NCBI RefSeq assembly: GCF_025602895.1
Contig: NW_026516281.1
Span: 124,001-188,000, forward strand
Source of the DNA: Polychytrium aggregatum
Taxonomy: Eukaryota; Chytridiomycota; Chytridiomycetes; Polychytriales
Length of the DNA: 64,000 nucleotides
Direction of reading: 5' to 3'
A model generated the notes under the pieces. That model was not told the origin of the DNA. It worked only from the letters and a program-made list of their open reading frames with translations, and ran no database searches. The stretch's first letter is position 1; each line of letters begins with the position of its first letter. Shown here in pieces: positions 1-10,600 of the stretch. The position numbers and the translations under genes were made by a program.

Positions 1-1164
1 CCGAGCAGGAGGGATGGCAAGATCATGCACAACCCGACAAACCGCGAGCGGGCTTTGTTGGAGGAGCAAAAATGCCGGCAGCAAAGCATATTCCAGAGCG
101 AAACAGAGCAGTATACATGTTGCTCTGGCATCAGAGGGCCCGGCGGACAATCCAGTGATTTGGTTGGGACTGAGGGCATGGTTGTGAATGCACTCGGTCG
201 ATCTCCTGCGGCAACGATCGACTGCCATGCATTCCTCCCTCTGGACGGCTCCGTGCAAATGTGGCTCCTCGATATCAAGACTTGGCTCGAGTCGCTCTGC
301 CTGTCGGCTCCTTGAGACCCACCGTTTGGCCATGACGAGTGATGGGAGGGTGTATTTGAGCCAATCCAATAAAAAACGCATTTTGGTCGTTTGTGAATGT
401 TATCGCTCAAACATCGCGTGCTGGCCATGACCATCCAGCGATGAGATTCTGGATCTGAATCAAGGACGCTTTCTCGCCCAGATGACTCCGCGCAAGTGAA
501 AGGCGCCACCCAGGCGACGGCGATTCAAGCGACTCGATCTCCAGGTGTGCTCACAGTGCCGGAAGCCAAGTGATTCGAGAAGGCCGAGTATCTTGATATC
601 GGGAAACGATGGATCTGTCCAGAGGGTCAAGTGGATGCACCACACTCCCACATCGAGTGAATGCACCACACAAAGAGATTGCCAACCAGGACCGAAAACA
701 ATCGCACGGCTTGCCCACTGGAGCCTACGGACCAGCAGACTTGAGCTGTTGTTGCCAGAAAGTGACTGTCACGTTTCTTGATGGACTGAATGTATCACCC
801 TTTCACAATCTCCGCAATGGTAACCTTGGCCACCCCAGGTCCTGCTTGATGTGGTACTCGGTGCCGCAATTTTGATATCGATGTGGAACTATATGGAATG
901 GCTATTGCATCTGGCCTTGTATGCTGAGTCCGCGAGGCTCGATTCTATGATCGATTTCATGTTCAATGACTGTGGCAGTGTTGTGGCAGTATATGTGGCA
1001 ACAGCGACTCCAGCCAACAAACCATCGGATCGAGCCAGGCTTGTGTGTGTGTGTTCGATGGCCAGGGTTTGGCCTGCCAGGGTTTGGCTTGCTTCGCCAC
1101 AACCTGCCTTTCTGTCTCCTGTCTATCTCCATCATCCACTTGCCTCCATCCAGTCTCCATCAAC
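1..1164. other. No gene recognised; repeat-bearing flank
   Basis: I found no convincing gene here. Reading frames are short and show no family signature. The stretch from about 575 to 790 matches, in reverse complement, the sequence at about 47690-47845 with roughly 80 percent identity by eye. About 220-300 has a weaker match to the same family in the opposite orientation. The region is therefore probably a patchwork of old dispersed repeats upstream of the Sel1 gene. Confidence 0.5.
575..790 (-). repeat. Dispersed repeat, copy A1
   Basis: This stretch is the reverse complement of about 47690-47845. Both contain the shared segments 'gagattgccaaccagga' and 'gcttgcccactggagcctac' (read on + here). 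No coding capacity or terminal repeats are visible, so the element type is unknown. Confidence 0.6.
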
Positions 1165-2742
1165 ATGGCAAGCATGAATGAGTCTGCTTCAACCACAGCA
1201 TCATCTGCCACCCACCAAATTCAAGCTGAAGCCAGCACAACCTCGTCGATGCCCGATATCACCCAGCACTCACTCGAACACAACCCAGATATCTTCACCA
1301 TCATCTGCTGCAACGACACCTTCCAGCTTGCCCTCGACCACAACACCATCGCAACCCTCCTCCAAGTGTGTAAGCGAGCCCGTCCTGTCCTAAGCTCCAA
1401 GGTGGTTCGCTTCCACAAATGGTGTCAGAATGCAGGACTGTGTCATCCAGATGGGCGGCTACGGATCGGCCTCACCCCCGGCGACCAAATCGCCCTCTCG
1501 CTGCATTGCGCGAATCCAGGCTCAGCCGACCGATCCTGGCTGGAAGATCAAGCATACCAGGGCAATGCATCGGCCTCGTATTTCCTGGCACGGATCCTCC
1601 AAGTCGATCTCGACAGGGAAGCAGTCGATGACGATGAACCTGAAGAGAATAACAAGCGTCAGCAGCTCATCCAATACCTGAATGACGCAGCCCACACAAA
1701 CCACGCAATGGCTCAGTTCCACCTAGCCGGATGTTATCTCAACGGACTTGGAGTCGACCAAGATCAAGCCAAGGCTGTCGAGTTGTATCGCAGTCTTGCA
1801 AAACGCAGAATCCCTCAGGCTCATATTGCCCTTGGTCGATGCTACGAAAGTGGCGAAGGTGTCGAACAAGACTACGACACAGCCATCGAGTGGTACTCAA
1901 AGGCTCCCGACAAGGGCAGCGAAGACGGTCGACTCCATATCGTGTTCCTCCGTGGCTGGCTCTCGTTCATCGGCCATGGTGTCGAACAGAGCGATGTCGC
2001 TGCTCTTGGTCACTGGCAGGAGGTCAGCACCCAGTCCTCGGATCCGATCATCAAACCCATCGCCACCCACATGGTCGGATGGATGCACTACCTCGGCCGG
2101 GGCACCGTTCAAGACAAGCAGAATGGTGTCAAGATCATCCGAGAGAACAAGTCGGATGTGTTCAAGCTCGGAGAGGACGAGTGTCTGGCATATTGGAGTT
2201 CAACCTCATCCGACTCACCCGTAGCCTGCAAATTCTTCAATCTCTGCCAGATGGGATCGGACCGTGACTGGCTGTGCAGACATCTCATGGCCGTGTGTCT
2301 GTTCCATGGATTCAGAACCACAAAGGATGAGGAGAAGGCAGCCGGTATCTTTGAACAGCTCGCCAACGAAGGCCACAGCGACAGCCAGTTCTGGATGGGA
2401 GTGTGCTACTCGTGTGAAGTGGGAGTATGGATGGACTACAAGGCATTCGAGTGGTACAACAAGTCGGCCGACCAAGACAACTCGTACGGGCAGTGGACGG
2501 TTGGTTGGTGCTACGACAATGGACATGGAGTCGCGCAGGACCATCTGAAAGTTGTCGAGTGGTATCGCAAGTCGGCTGAGCGGGGCAATCGATACGCACA
2601 AAATTACCTCGGTGAATGTTACCAATATGGAGACGGCGTCCCAGAGAATATCGACACCGCCATCACCTGGTTCCGCAAGTCCGCCGAACAAGGTCATCAA
2701 AGCGCCATCGATAGACTCAAGAAACTCGGCCAATGGCCCTGA
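1165..2742 (+). CDS. Sel1-like repeat protein with F-box-like N-terminus
   Basis: Intronless frame of 525 codons. I chose the ATG at 1165 (MASMNES) because the earlier in-frame ATG at 1045 adds only a low-complexity leader. Sel1 repeats (TPR-like pairs of short helices with G-x-G-V and A-x-x-W/L-Y motifs, such as 'GCYLNGLGVDQD' and 'GWCYDNGHGVAQD') fill about residues 175-300 and 395-520. Such solenoids normally act as protein-binding scaffolds. Residues about 35-80 (starting DIFTIICCND, then LLQVCKRARPVL) resemble an F-box-like helical stretch and align with the N-terminus of the LRR protein at 7694. If it is an F-box, the protein would be a substrate adaptor for an SCF ubiquitin ligase; that is inference. 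A near-identical inverted partial copy lies at about 12520-13360. Confidence 0.85.
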   Translation: MASMNESASTTASSATHQIQAEASTTSSMPDITQHSLEHNPDIFTIICCNDTFQLALDHNTIATLLQVCKRARPVLSSKVVRFHKWCQNAGLCHPDGRLRIGLTPGDQIALSLHCANPGSADRSWLEDQAYQGNASASYFLARILQVDLDREAVDDDEPEENNKRQQLIQYLNDAAHTNHAMAQFHLAGCYLNGLGVDQDQAKAVELYRSLAKRRIPQAHIALGRCYESGEGVEQDYDTAIEWYSKAPDKGSEDGRLHIVFLRGWLSFIGHGVEQSDVAALGHWQEVSTQSSDPIIKPIATHMVGWMHYLGRGTVQDKQNGVKIIRENKSDVFKLGEDECLAYWSSTSSDSPVACKFFNLCQMGSDRDWLCRHLMAVCLFHGFRTTKDEEKAAGIFEQLANEGHSDSQFWMGVCYSCEVGVWMDYKAFEWYNKSADQDNSYGQWTVGWCYDNGHGVAQDHLKVVEWYRKSAERGNRYAQNYLGECYQYGDGVPENIDTAITWFRKSAEQGHQSAIDRLKKLGQWP

Positions 2743-4006
2743 TCCCCGAGTCCCTCCCGAGTTCCACTCCCAAACAACAAAATCACAACACCAACCTTGC
2801 AAGCAGTCAAGCAAACCGCACTGCCATCATCCGTCCCAGCCACCAGAGTCCCACAGTATATTCGATAGTAAATACATCCATTACTTCCACAAGGCAAAGC
2901 AGTGCTGTTCCATATGAATCGCTGATGCTGATCGACCAACAGAAGCATCCAATGATTCGACAAGCTACACTCTACACTCGACACTCTACACTCTACACTC
3001 CACACTCGGTATCGATCCTGGCTCTGCAACCATTGATGTGGAGATACTCAGTGTCATCCCGTCCAACATCGCCACTTGGGACTGTTGAATGCAGGCAGCA
3101 AGTCGACCCGCCTCTCCAGTACCGAGACGTCCATTGTGGTTGTTTCCGTAGATCTCCACTATTCAGGAGTTCAGAGAGTGTAATTATCCAATTACACCCG
3201 CCATAGTCGATATCCACTTTACCGACTGGACATCAGATCCAGCATCTCGCCCACAAGTCCAATGGCATCCTCGACAAGCTGGTAAAGCATGGAATGCGCC
3301 GGGATCAGTGCTTGTCGAAGACGGTGGCGAGCATCTTCAAGAGACTCACCCAACCCATGATCGAATATGGACTGGCCCTCGAGACCCTCAGCGAGGAGCA
3401 GGCAATAGGACTCTGAAGTACTCTCCTTGTGGATAGTGCTGGAAGCACTATAGCCTTACAAAGATCCCTCGCCGGGTTTCCGCAGATTTGACGCACTCCT
3501 CTCTTGGGGCCCCTTGTAATGGATCACACACCGCACTGCGAACACAGTCCTCATCGACTTGGATTTGGATTTGACTCGATGTGCAGGTGTTGTCATTTTC
3601 AATTCGGTATGATGTGAAACAGAACATGCGGTACCCTTCTTCGGCAGCAGGATCGTCTGGATTCTGAATACTTGCCCGCCACCAATGCATCAACAATCCC
3701 GTCGCTCAGCCATTTCTGCTTTCACTGTCCTGAATGCCCAGCGAACACAGTCTGTGTTTCCCACTCAACAGCAGCCGGGACCGCACTCACACTTGAAAGA
3801 GATGTATTGGATGCCACCGACAAAACGACGGCGTTTCGAGCAATCGCAATCAAGAATGGGGCGCGAGCAAAAATGAACTGAACTGTGAAGCAATGACTGA
3901 CTCGCGAGAAGCAAAGGACTCCAGGAATGCGAGAACAGTATATGCAAAGTGAGAGTCGGCTCGGAAGTGTGGATCCATATCACAGCGACTTTGCCCAAGC
4001 TGCTAC
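2743..4006. other. Gene-free stretch with retrotransposon scrap
   Basis: No gene is visible. The first 200 bases after the Sel1 stop are duplicated, inverted, at about 12520-12840. A short tandem 'ctctacacts'-type run (tctacactc repeats) sits near 2968-3005. A retrotransposon relic occupies 3225-3417. From 3420 to 4006 I see nothing recognisable. Confidence 0.5.
3225..3417 (+). mobile_element. Degraded non-LTR reverse transcriptase fragment
   Basis: In one frame this encodes HQIQHLAHK, then LDKLVKHGM, KTVASIFKRL and MIEYGLALETL before a TGA. This lines up with the segment just after the RT palm in the element at 5721-7535 (RQIQNLTHK, ADKLVKHGM, KTVTRVFKTF, MLEYGLTFEVL). It covers only about 64 codons, has no RT catalytic motif and is on the opposite strand from the larger element. 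It is a dead fragment of the same family. Confidence 0.75.
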
Positions 4007-4896
4007 TTAGATGTCGCCCGTTTGAGCCTCCTTTTGAGACTCGGTAGGAACGGGCTCCATCTGTTCGACCTGCTTCGGGATCAAGAAGGGGACGGCATAC
4101 AAAAGCTCTGTCACCAGGCCAAGAGAATAGTAAATACCCTCAGGGATAGCGAGCGCGACCGTCCCAATGGCGCCGATTGCATACAGGCCGTAGATGGTCC
4201 GAATAATCAGCATCACGGACTGGAAGATCAAGATGATCGAGTTGGCGACTAGGTGAGTCTCGGAGCGAATGCGCTTTGGCAAACCCAGAACGACAATAAA
4301 GGCACGAACACAGGCAAAGAACTGGATCCAAGTGAAGACGGCGAGGGTCCAGGTACCGGCGAGTCGAAGAGTCGTTGCCGTTGGATCGACAGCAACACCG
4401 GCGGGGGTGTTCAGGATCCAGACAACACCACTAATGAGCACGACGATAATGACGAGTAGAGCCATTGACGAAACGCTCTGAAAGTGCTTGAAGTTGCCAT
4501 GCTGGCGGCCCCGCACGTTGGATGGCTGAGAGGCCTGGACAAGCCCGTGGATGCGCTTGATGTTATCGACGGACACGTGGACGCGAAGGAGGTTGGCAAT
4601 CAATGTTCGGAGCAGAGGAAAGAGGGCCACGCTGATGAGCACTTCAGTAGTGATAAACAGACCGAGGTTGGAGCCGAGCTGGTCGGTGGTCGAGAGGGCC
4701 CGGCAAATCATGCCGGCAGAACGGAGGGTGGCCAGGCGATCATGACATAAAAAGTGGGTCTGGCCGGAGTAACTTTGCAGCGGAGCAAGTTGAATACAAA
4801 GAGGAAGTCGGTGGCCAAGAAGATGACCGAGGCAATGACAGCCGGAGTAAATGTCCAGCCGAGATAGTCGGCATAGCGGATTCCGGAGCTCGACAT
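4007..4896 (-). CDS. Multi-span membrane protein, DUF7702-like, with a one-base frameshift
   Basis: The likely start is ATG at 4896 (MSSSGIRYADYLGW); the stop is at 4007. Two overlapping frames make up the gene. The first carries a membrane segment (VIASVIFLATDFLFVFNLL) and runs to about 4731. The second continues with LRSAGMICRAL, VLISVALFPLL, a segment beginning MALLVIIVVLISGV, and IPEGIYYSLGLVTELLY. A single missing base near 4731, in the codons after FYVMIA, would reconcile them into about 296 aa with around seven membrane segments. The arrangement, including a helix similar to 'LDSIGLSPLLL' and an 'R-x-I-Y' segment, recalls the fungal DUF7702 family, whose function is unknown. It is either a recent pseudogene or a sequencing error. 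The family assignment is tentative; an RTA1-like transporter is the alternative I considered. Confidence 0.6.
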
Positions 4897-5221
4897 GGCA
4901 GCAAATGAGGCAACTGGAACGATGGAGCAGTGACGGATGGAAGTGTGAAGCAGCAAGTGCGACAGAGATACTCTCAAGACGGGAGACTGAGGCTTGTGAG
5001 GAGCCCTCTGGGTGCAGGCTGGGGAGCAGCAAGATATGGAGCAGGGGATTGGGAAGGGCAGTGGGTCCTTGGTGCCGAGAACAAGAATTGCGATCGAAAA
5101 TGGAAGGGCCGGTTCCCGCGCTCGAGCGAATTGCGGGTGCCGATTCTTTGAGGCGAAATGGCCACGCCAACCGAGATCGCGGGCGGGACCCCGGAAACCC
5201 AACAGGCGCCAACGCCGCACA

Positions 5222-5545
5222 TCAACAATGAATCAAGGAGTGGGGCCATTGTGCCGAGAGGCACAAGCAAGGTCGGGTCTGGGGATTGCACGCGGCGTCG
5301 CGAAGGGCGAGCAGGATTGCAGTGTACCACTCTAACGACAGGCTGACCCTCACTCTCGCTGATAGAGGGAACTCCTTGGGCATGTTGCCACGAACGATTC
5401 TGACGCCCTTCTGCCGGGTGCCTCGGGCGGAACGGTGCATCCAGTCAGGTATGTGGGTGGCGACGGGCTTCAGGACTGGGTTGGGGGCTGGGTACAGACA
5501 TCCTGCCAGCGGTTGAAGGGATTGCGAGTCGTTGGATTTATTCAC
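5222..5545 (-). pseudogene. Degraded Sel1-gene relic
   Basis: On the minus strand about 5490-5325 reads NPVLKPVATHIPDWMH, then RGTRQKGVRIVRGN. This matches the intact Sel1 protein segment DPIIKPIATHMVGWMH, then RGTVQDKQNGVKIIREN. Only about 55 codons are alignable, with changes and a small deletion, so this is an old, decayed copy. The surrounding sequence to 5720 shows no gene. Confidence 0.65.
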
Positions 5546-5720
5546 TGATCCACTGATCCCTTCCCTGGTCGATGATGTATGGATGTCAAGTAACTCCCAC
5601 CGCTCTCATAGGCGAGTGGATGCGATACGAACCAGGATGTGTAAGGAATAGGGCAATGCAACAACAACGCTCAACCACCCTACTCCGGATCGCCTTGGCA
5701 GTCACATCAATGAGCAGTTC

Positions 5721-7535
5721 CTTTTTTTTATATTTCAGTTGAAAGCCATCAAGGCCTGGTCGGCCTTAGCAGTACATGTTGGAGGAAAGGGAGGCTGTGA
5801 TCAACCTAACGAGCAGTCTGGGGGAGATGAGAGCCGTCATCCCTCATCTCTCGCTCTGCTTCGGCCATGTCGCCTATCGCCTGGGGGGTTTCCACCCCGC
5901 CTTGGCGATGATCAGCGTCTTGAACACCCTTCGGAGTGTTCGCCACAGGAGATGGACATCCGGGTCTTGCCAGTTGAACCTTCTCATGCCATCCAGCTCG
6001 TAGTAGCCAACTACGTTCGTCAGGTCCAGGAGCTTATCGATCGGACCGACCTTTTCGTGGCCGCTTTCTTGCCACTCGGGGTGCCGCAGCTTGAGCACTT
6101 CCACTATCCGTTGCCACGAGCCGCCTCTTCCGACGCAGCTCTCGGTGTGGGTCCGGCACATCGCGACGAACTCTCCTCGGCTCTTCGTGCAGGAGATGCA
6201 CAGCCGATAGTGGCCATACGGGTGTCCGGGGAAGGCACCGAGGGTCCATCTTACCATCATGTTGTGATAGTATCGATCTCTCTTGGGCCCTCGCTCGGCC
6301 CACAGTCCCGACATGGTCGTCGTCACGGTGCGGGCTAACGTCAGTTCCTTTGACCTGTCGAAGCCTTGCGCGTCCTCGATGTGAATCTGCAGCTTGACTG
6401 GTGGCCCTGGGAGCTGGTAGTAGCCATTCCTGAACAGCTCCTTCATCGGGTAGTCCGGCTGGCACTGCTCTTTCAGCACGATCAGCTGCCGCCAGTACTC
6501 GTCGAGGTAGGACTGGGAGCCGAGGGATGCATCCATCAGGCTGGGCTGGATGCGGGAATATCTCAACACCATCGAGACCATCTTGTCGTTGTGGTCCAGA
6601 CGGTCTTCCCAGACGGCTCGGTGTTGAAGGGCCAGCTGTTTGAGGCGGTTGGGCAGGGTGATGAGACCGCATCCAAGGTGCATCGTTCCATAGGATGTGT
6701 TCCGCACCACTCTGAAGAGTCGGGTCAGACAGTGCATCTGTGCTCGTCTGAGTATCACGGCTTGCTGCTTCGTGAGCACTTCGAAGGTCAGTCCATACTC
6801 GAGCATGGGCCGAACGAAGGTCTTGAACACCCTCGTCACTGTCTTGGCCGAGTATCGGCCCAGGCTCATTCCGTGCTTCACCAGCTTGTCGGCGGCACCT
6901 CTAGCCTTGTGGGTGAGGTTCTGGATCTGGCGGTCCATCCTGAAGCCGTTGATGTCGACGATGGCTCCGAGATACCGGAACTCCTTGGCGACTGGCAGCT
7001 CCTTGCCGTATAGGTGCACCTTGGCATCCTTCTCTGGGTGCTGTTCGGTGAACATCACCTCGCACTTCGGGGGCGAGAACTGGTATCGATTCTCGATGCT
7101 GTGGGCCTCGCAGATGTCGAGGAGACGCTGGGTCTGGTTGGGGCGGCAGATGAGCACCCCATCGTCGGCAAACCACAGTGAGTTGACCTGGACGGCTCGT
7201 CCTCGGGTGGTGGTTAGGGTTGTTCTACCGTCTGCCCGGAGTTTCCCAGGGAGGTCGTCGATGAACACGCTGAACATCAGCGGGCTCAGCACCGATCCTT
7301 GGATCAGTCCCTTCTGCAGCCAGACCGGATTGGACCGACGACTCTTGCTGACGACTTGGATCTTCACATCGTCGAACATGGCCTCCAGGAGCCTGAGGGT
7401 GATCGTGCATGGGGTGCGCTCCTCGATCCTGTCCCAGAGCTTCTCCCATGATATCCAGGAACACCAGGGAGTGTTGTTCTGTGGATCGAATGTTGTGTGG
7501 ATGGAACCGAGTTTCCGTCGCACACGGTGGCACAT
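5721..7535 (-). mobile_element. 5'-truncated non-LTR retrotransposon (LINE-like)
   Basis: The minus strand carries a 553-codon frame (7535 to 5874) followed by a short A-run (5722-5729 as T on +), which fits the 3' end of a LINE. The 5' end stops inside the RT domain, and no endonuclease is present in the window. The truncated end lies only about 160 bp upstream of the divergent LRR gene start at 7694. No target-site duplication could be made out by eye. Confidence 0.75.
5874..7535 (-). CDS. Non-LTR retrotransposon reverse transcriptase, partial
   Basis: Reverse transcriptase motifs appear in order: motif B (QGSVLSPLMFSVFIDDL), catalytic motif C (WFADDGVLICRP), a motif D/E region (FRYLGAIVDINGF) and the thumb. 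A C-terminal Cys/His cluster (CISC, then CRTHTESC) resembles the zinc knuckle seen near the end of LINE ORF2 proteins. Motif A, with the first catalytic Asp, is not intact: just upstream two frames share FLDI-like and WDRIEER-like pieces but the part that should carry the Asp is missing. The product is therefore probably inactive, although the 553 codons are uninterrupted. The starting Met of the frame has no biological support because the element is truncated. Confidence 0.8.
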   Translation of the reverse strand: MCHRVRRKLGSIHTTFDPQNNTPWCSWISWEKLWDRIEERTPCTITLRLLEAMFDDVKIQVVSKSRRSNPVWLQKGLIQGSVLSPLMFSVFIDDLPGKLRADGRTTLTTTRGRAVQVNSLWFADDGVLICRPNQTQRLLDICEAHSIENRYQFSPPKCEVMFTEQHPEKDAKVHLYGKELPVAKEFRYLGAIVDINGFRMDRQIQNLTHKARGAADKLVKHGMSLGRYSAKTVTRVFKTFVRPMLEYGLTFEVLTKQQAVILRRAQMHCLTRLFRVVRNTSYGTMHLGCGLITLPNRLKQLALQHRAVWEDRLDHNDKMVSMVLRYSRIQPSLMDASLGSQSYLDEYWRQLIVLKEQCQPDYPMKELFRNGYYQLPGPPVKLQIHIEDAQGFDRSKELTLARTVTTTMSGLWAERGPKRDRYYHNMMVRWTLGAFPGHPYGHYRLCISCTKSRGEFVAMCRTHTESCVGRGGSWQRIVEVLKLRHPEWQESGHEKVGPIDKLLDLTNVVGYYELDGMRRFNWQDPDVHLLWRTLRRVFKTLIIAKAGWKPPRR

Positions 7536-7693
7536 GTGTCTGAAACATCGGGCAGCGTGACGTCGGTATCCTAAGCCACATCGGTATCATCGACGAGGGC
7601 GCTCTGTTTCTCCTCGGCTGTCTCCCTCCTGTCGCCCCCCTGCTTCCGTCTTCCCATCTTGCCTCCATCCGTCCTCCTGTTGCCGTCTCGCTC

Positions 7694-10600
7694 ATGACAA
7701 GCCCCACCCACTCCGCCCCTCCACCCACCAAGCCATCTGCTACCCAAGGAGCACCGATGGCATCGCTGGCTGTTCAAGATGACCTCGCTCGCTTCGACCT
7801 GCTCACCATCCTGGTCACAAATGAAGCTTTCATTCGCGCTGCGAGTGTACCTTTGCTCGCAAAACTAGTCAGGGTCTCAAAGCAGACTCGGGCCATCCTC
7901 AACACCGGCAAAGTAAGGGAACGGTTGCTATTCCCTAAATTGCAAATCACACCCGAATTCCTGTTCGAAGGTGTCGATCCCTCCATCGATCGGTTGAAAG
8001 TGGCGCAAGGGCTCCTCTACTATGCGCTTCGCCGGAACCAGCACATGCCAACCAACTCATCGATGCTGGAGAAGGAGAACGAGCTCTGGACTGAAGCCTA
8101 TCGAGACAGACGGTTGTTCAACCGAGTGCAACGATACTGTCAGGTGACCGATCCAGAGTTCCACTTCCCCGAGGAAGCAAAGCCAAATGGATCCAAGCAG
8201 CTATCCGTCGAGGATATGACAACCATCGCTGAAAGCCAAAACTTTCAAATTCAGTGGCCGATAGTGGTCGAAGGATGGTACGGTTCCACGATTCGACCAA
8301 TTCGACGCACAGACGGAAACACCTATGTCTCCAAGCTTATACCATTCGACATCCCAGGGATCGACAGCGCAAGGGGAAGGCAACTGGCACTCGAGAATGT
8401 GTCGTTTATGGAAGTGTCCGGATGGCCCAAGACACTCTCCAATATCCAAGAGCTGACCATCATGCATAATTATCAGATGGCTGATCCACTGATCAGCTTG
8501 GAAGGCATGCCAAGGGAGCTGCCCAAAGTTACAGCACTCGACCTGGGTGGATGCACTGAACTCAAGTCGCTGAAGGGAATGCCTGAGATGCCAAAGTTGG
8601 AGACACTTGGACTCCCCAAGTCCATCGAGTCCCTGGAAGGCATGCCGAGGGAGCTGCCCATGCTTACGAGGCTCAACCTGAGTGGATGCACTGAACTCAA
8701 GTCGCTGAAGGGAATGCCTGAGATGCCAAAGTTGGAGACACTTGGACTCCCCAAGTCCATCGAGTCCCTGGAAGGCATGCCGAGGGAGCTGCCCATGCTT
8801 ACGAGGCTCAACCTGAGTGGATGCACTGAACTCAAGTCGCTGAAGGGAATGCCTGAGATGCCAAAGTTGGAGACACTTGGACTCCCCAAGTCCATCGAGT
8901 CCCTGGAAGGCATGCCGAGGGAGCTGCCCATGCTTACGAGGCTCAACCTGAGTGGATGCACTGAACTCAAGTCACTCAAGGGAATGCCTGAGATGCCAAA
9001 GTTGGAGACACTTGGACTCCCCAAGTCCATCGAGTCCCTGGAAGGCATGCCGAGGGAGCTGCCCATGCTTACATGGCTCGATTTGAGAGAATGCACTGAA
9101 CTCAAGTCACTCAATGGATTGCCCGAGATGCCAAAGTTGGAGACACTTGGACTCCCCAAGTCCATCGAGTCCCTCGAAGGCATGCCGAGGGAGCTGCCCA
9201 TGCTTACATGGCTCGATTTGAGAGAATGCACTGAACTCAAGTCACTCAATGGATTGCCCGAGGTGCCAAAGTTGGAGACACTTCAACTCTCTAAGTCCAT
9301 TTGGTCCCTCGAAGGCATTCCAAGGGAGCCGCCCATGCTTACATGGCTTGATTTGAGAGAATGCACTGAACTCAAGTCACTCAATGGATTGCCCGAGATG
9401 CCCAAGTTGATGACACTTCAGCTACCCAAGTCCATTGGGTCCCTGGAAGGCATGCCGAATGTCCTGCCCAAGCTTACAAAGCTCGATCTGAGAGAATGCA
9501 GTGAACTCAAGTCGCTGAAGGGAATGCCTGAGATGCCAAAGTTGAAGACACTTGGACTCCCCAAGTCCATCGAGTCCCTGGAAGGCATTCCGGAAGTATT
9601 GCCCATGCTTACGAGGCTCAACCTGAGTGGATGCAGTGAACTCAAGTCACTCAAGGGAATGCCTGAGATGCCAAAGTTGGAGACACTTGGACTCCCCAAG
9701 TCCATCGAGTCCCTGGAAGGCATGCCGAGGGAGCAGCCCATGCTTACATGGCTCGATCTGAGAGAATGCAGTGAACTCAAGTCGCTGAAGGGAATGCCTG
9801 AGATGCCAAAGTTGAAGACACTCCAGCTACCCAAGTTCATCGACTCCCTGGAAGGCATTCCGGAAGTATTACCCATGCTTACGAGGCTCAACCTGAGTGG
9901 ATGCAGTGAACTCAAGTCACTCAAAGGACTGCCTGAGGTGCCAAAGTTGGAGACACTTCAACTCCCCAAGTCCATCGAGTCCCTGGAGGACATGCCGAAA
10001 GTACTGCCCACCCTTCCAACACTCGACTTGAGTGGATACACTGAACTCAAGTCGCTGAAGGGAATGCCTGAGATGCCAAAGTTGGTGACACTTGGACTCC
10101 CCAAGTCCATCGAGTCCCTCGAAGGCATGCCGAGGGAGCTGCCCATGCTTACATGGCTCGATTTGAGAGAATGCACTGAACTCAAGTCACTCAATGGATT
10201 GCCCGAGGTGCCAAAGTTGGAGACACTTCAACTCTCTAAGTCCATTTGGTCCCTCGAAGGCATTCCAAGGGAGCCGCCCATGCTTACATGGCTTGATTTG
10301 AGAGAATGCACTGAACTCAAGTCACTCAATGGATTGCCCGAGATGCCAAAGTTGGAGACACTTCAACTCCCCAAGTCCATCGAGTCCCTGGAGGACATGC
10401 CGAAAGTACTGCCCACCCTTCCAACACTCGACTTGAGTGGATACACTGAACTCAAGTCGCTGAAGGGAATGCCTGAGATGCCAAAGTTGGTGACACTCCA
10501 GCTACCCAAGTCCATCGAGTCTCTGGAAGGCATGCCGAAGGAACTGCCCACCCTTCCAACACTCGACTTGAGTGGATACACTGAACTCAAGTCGCTGAAG

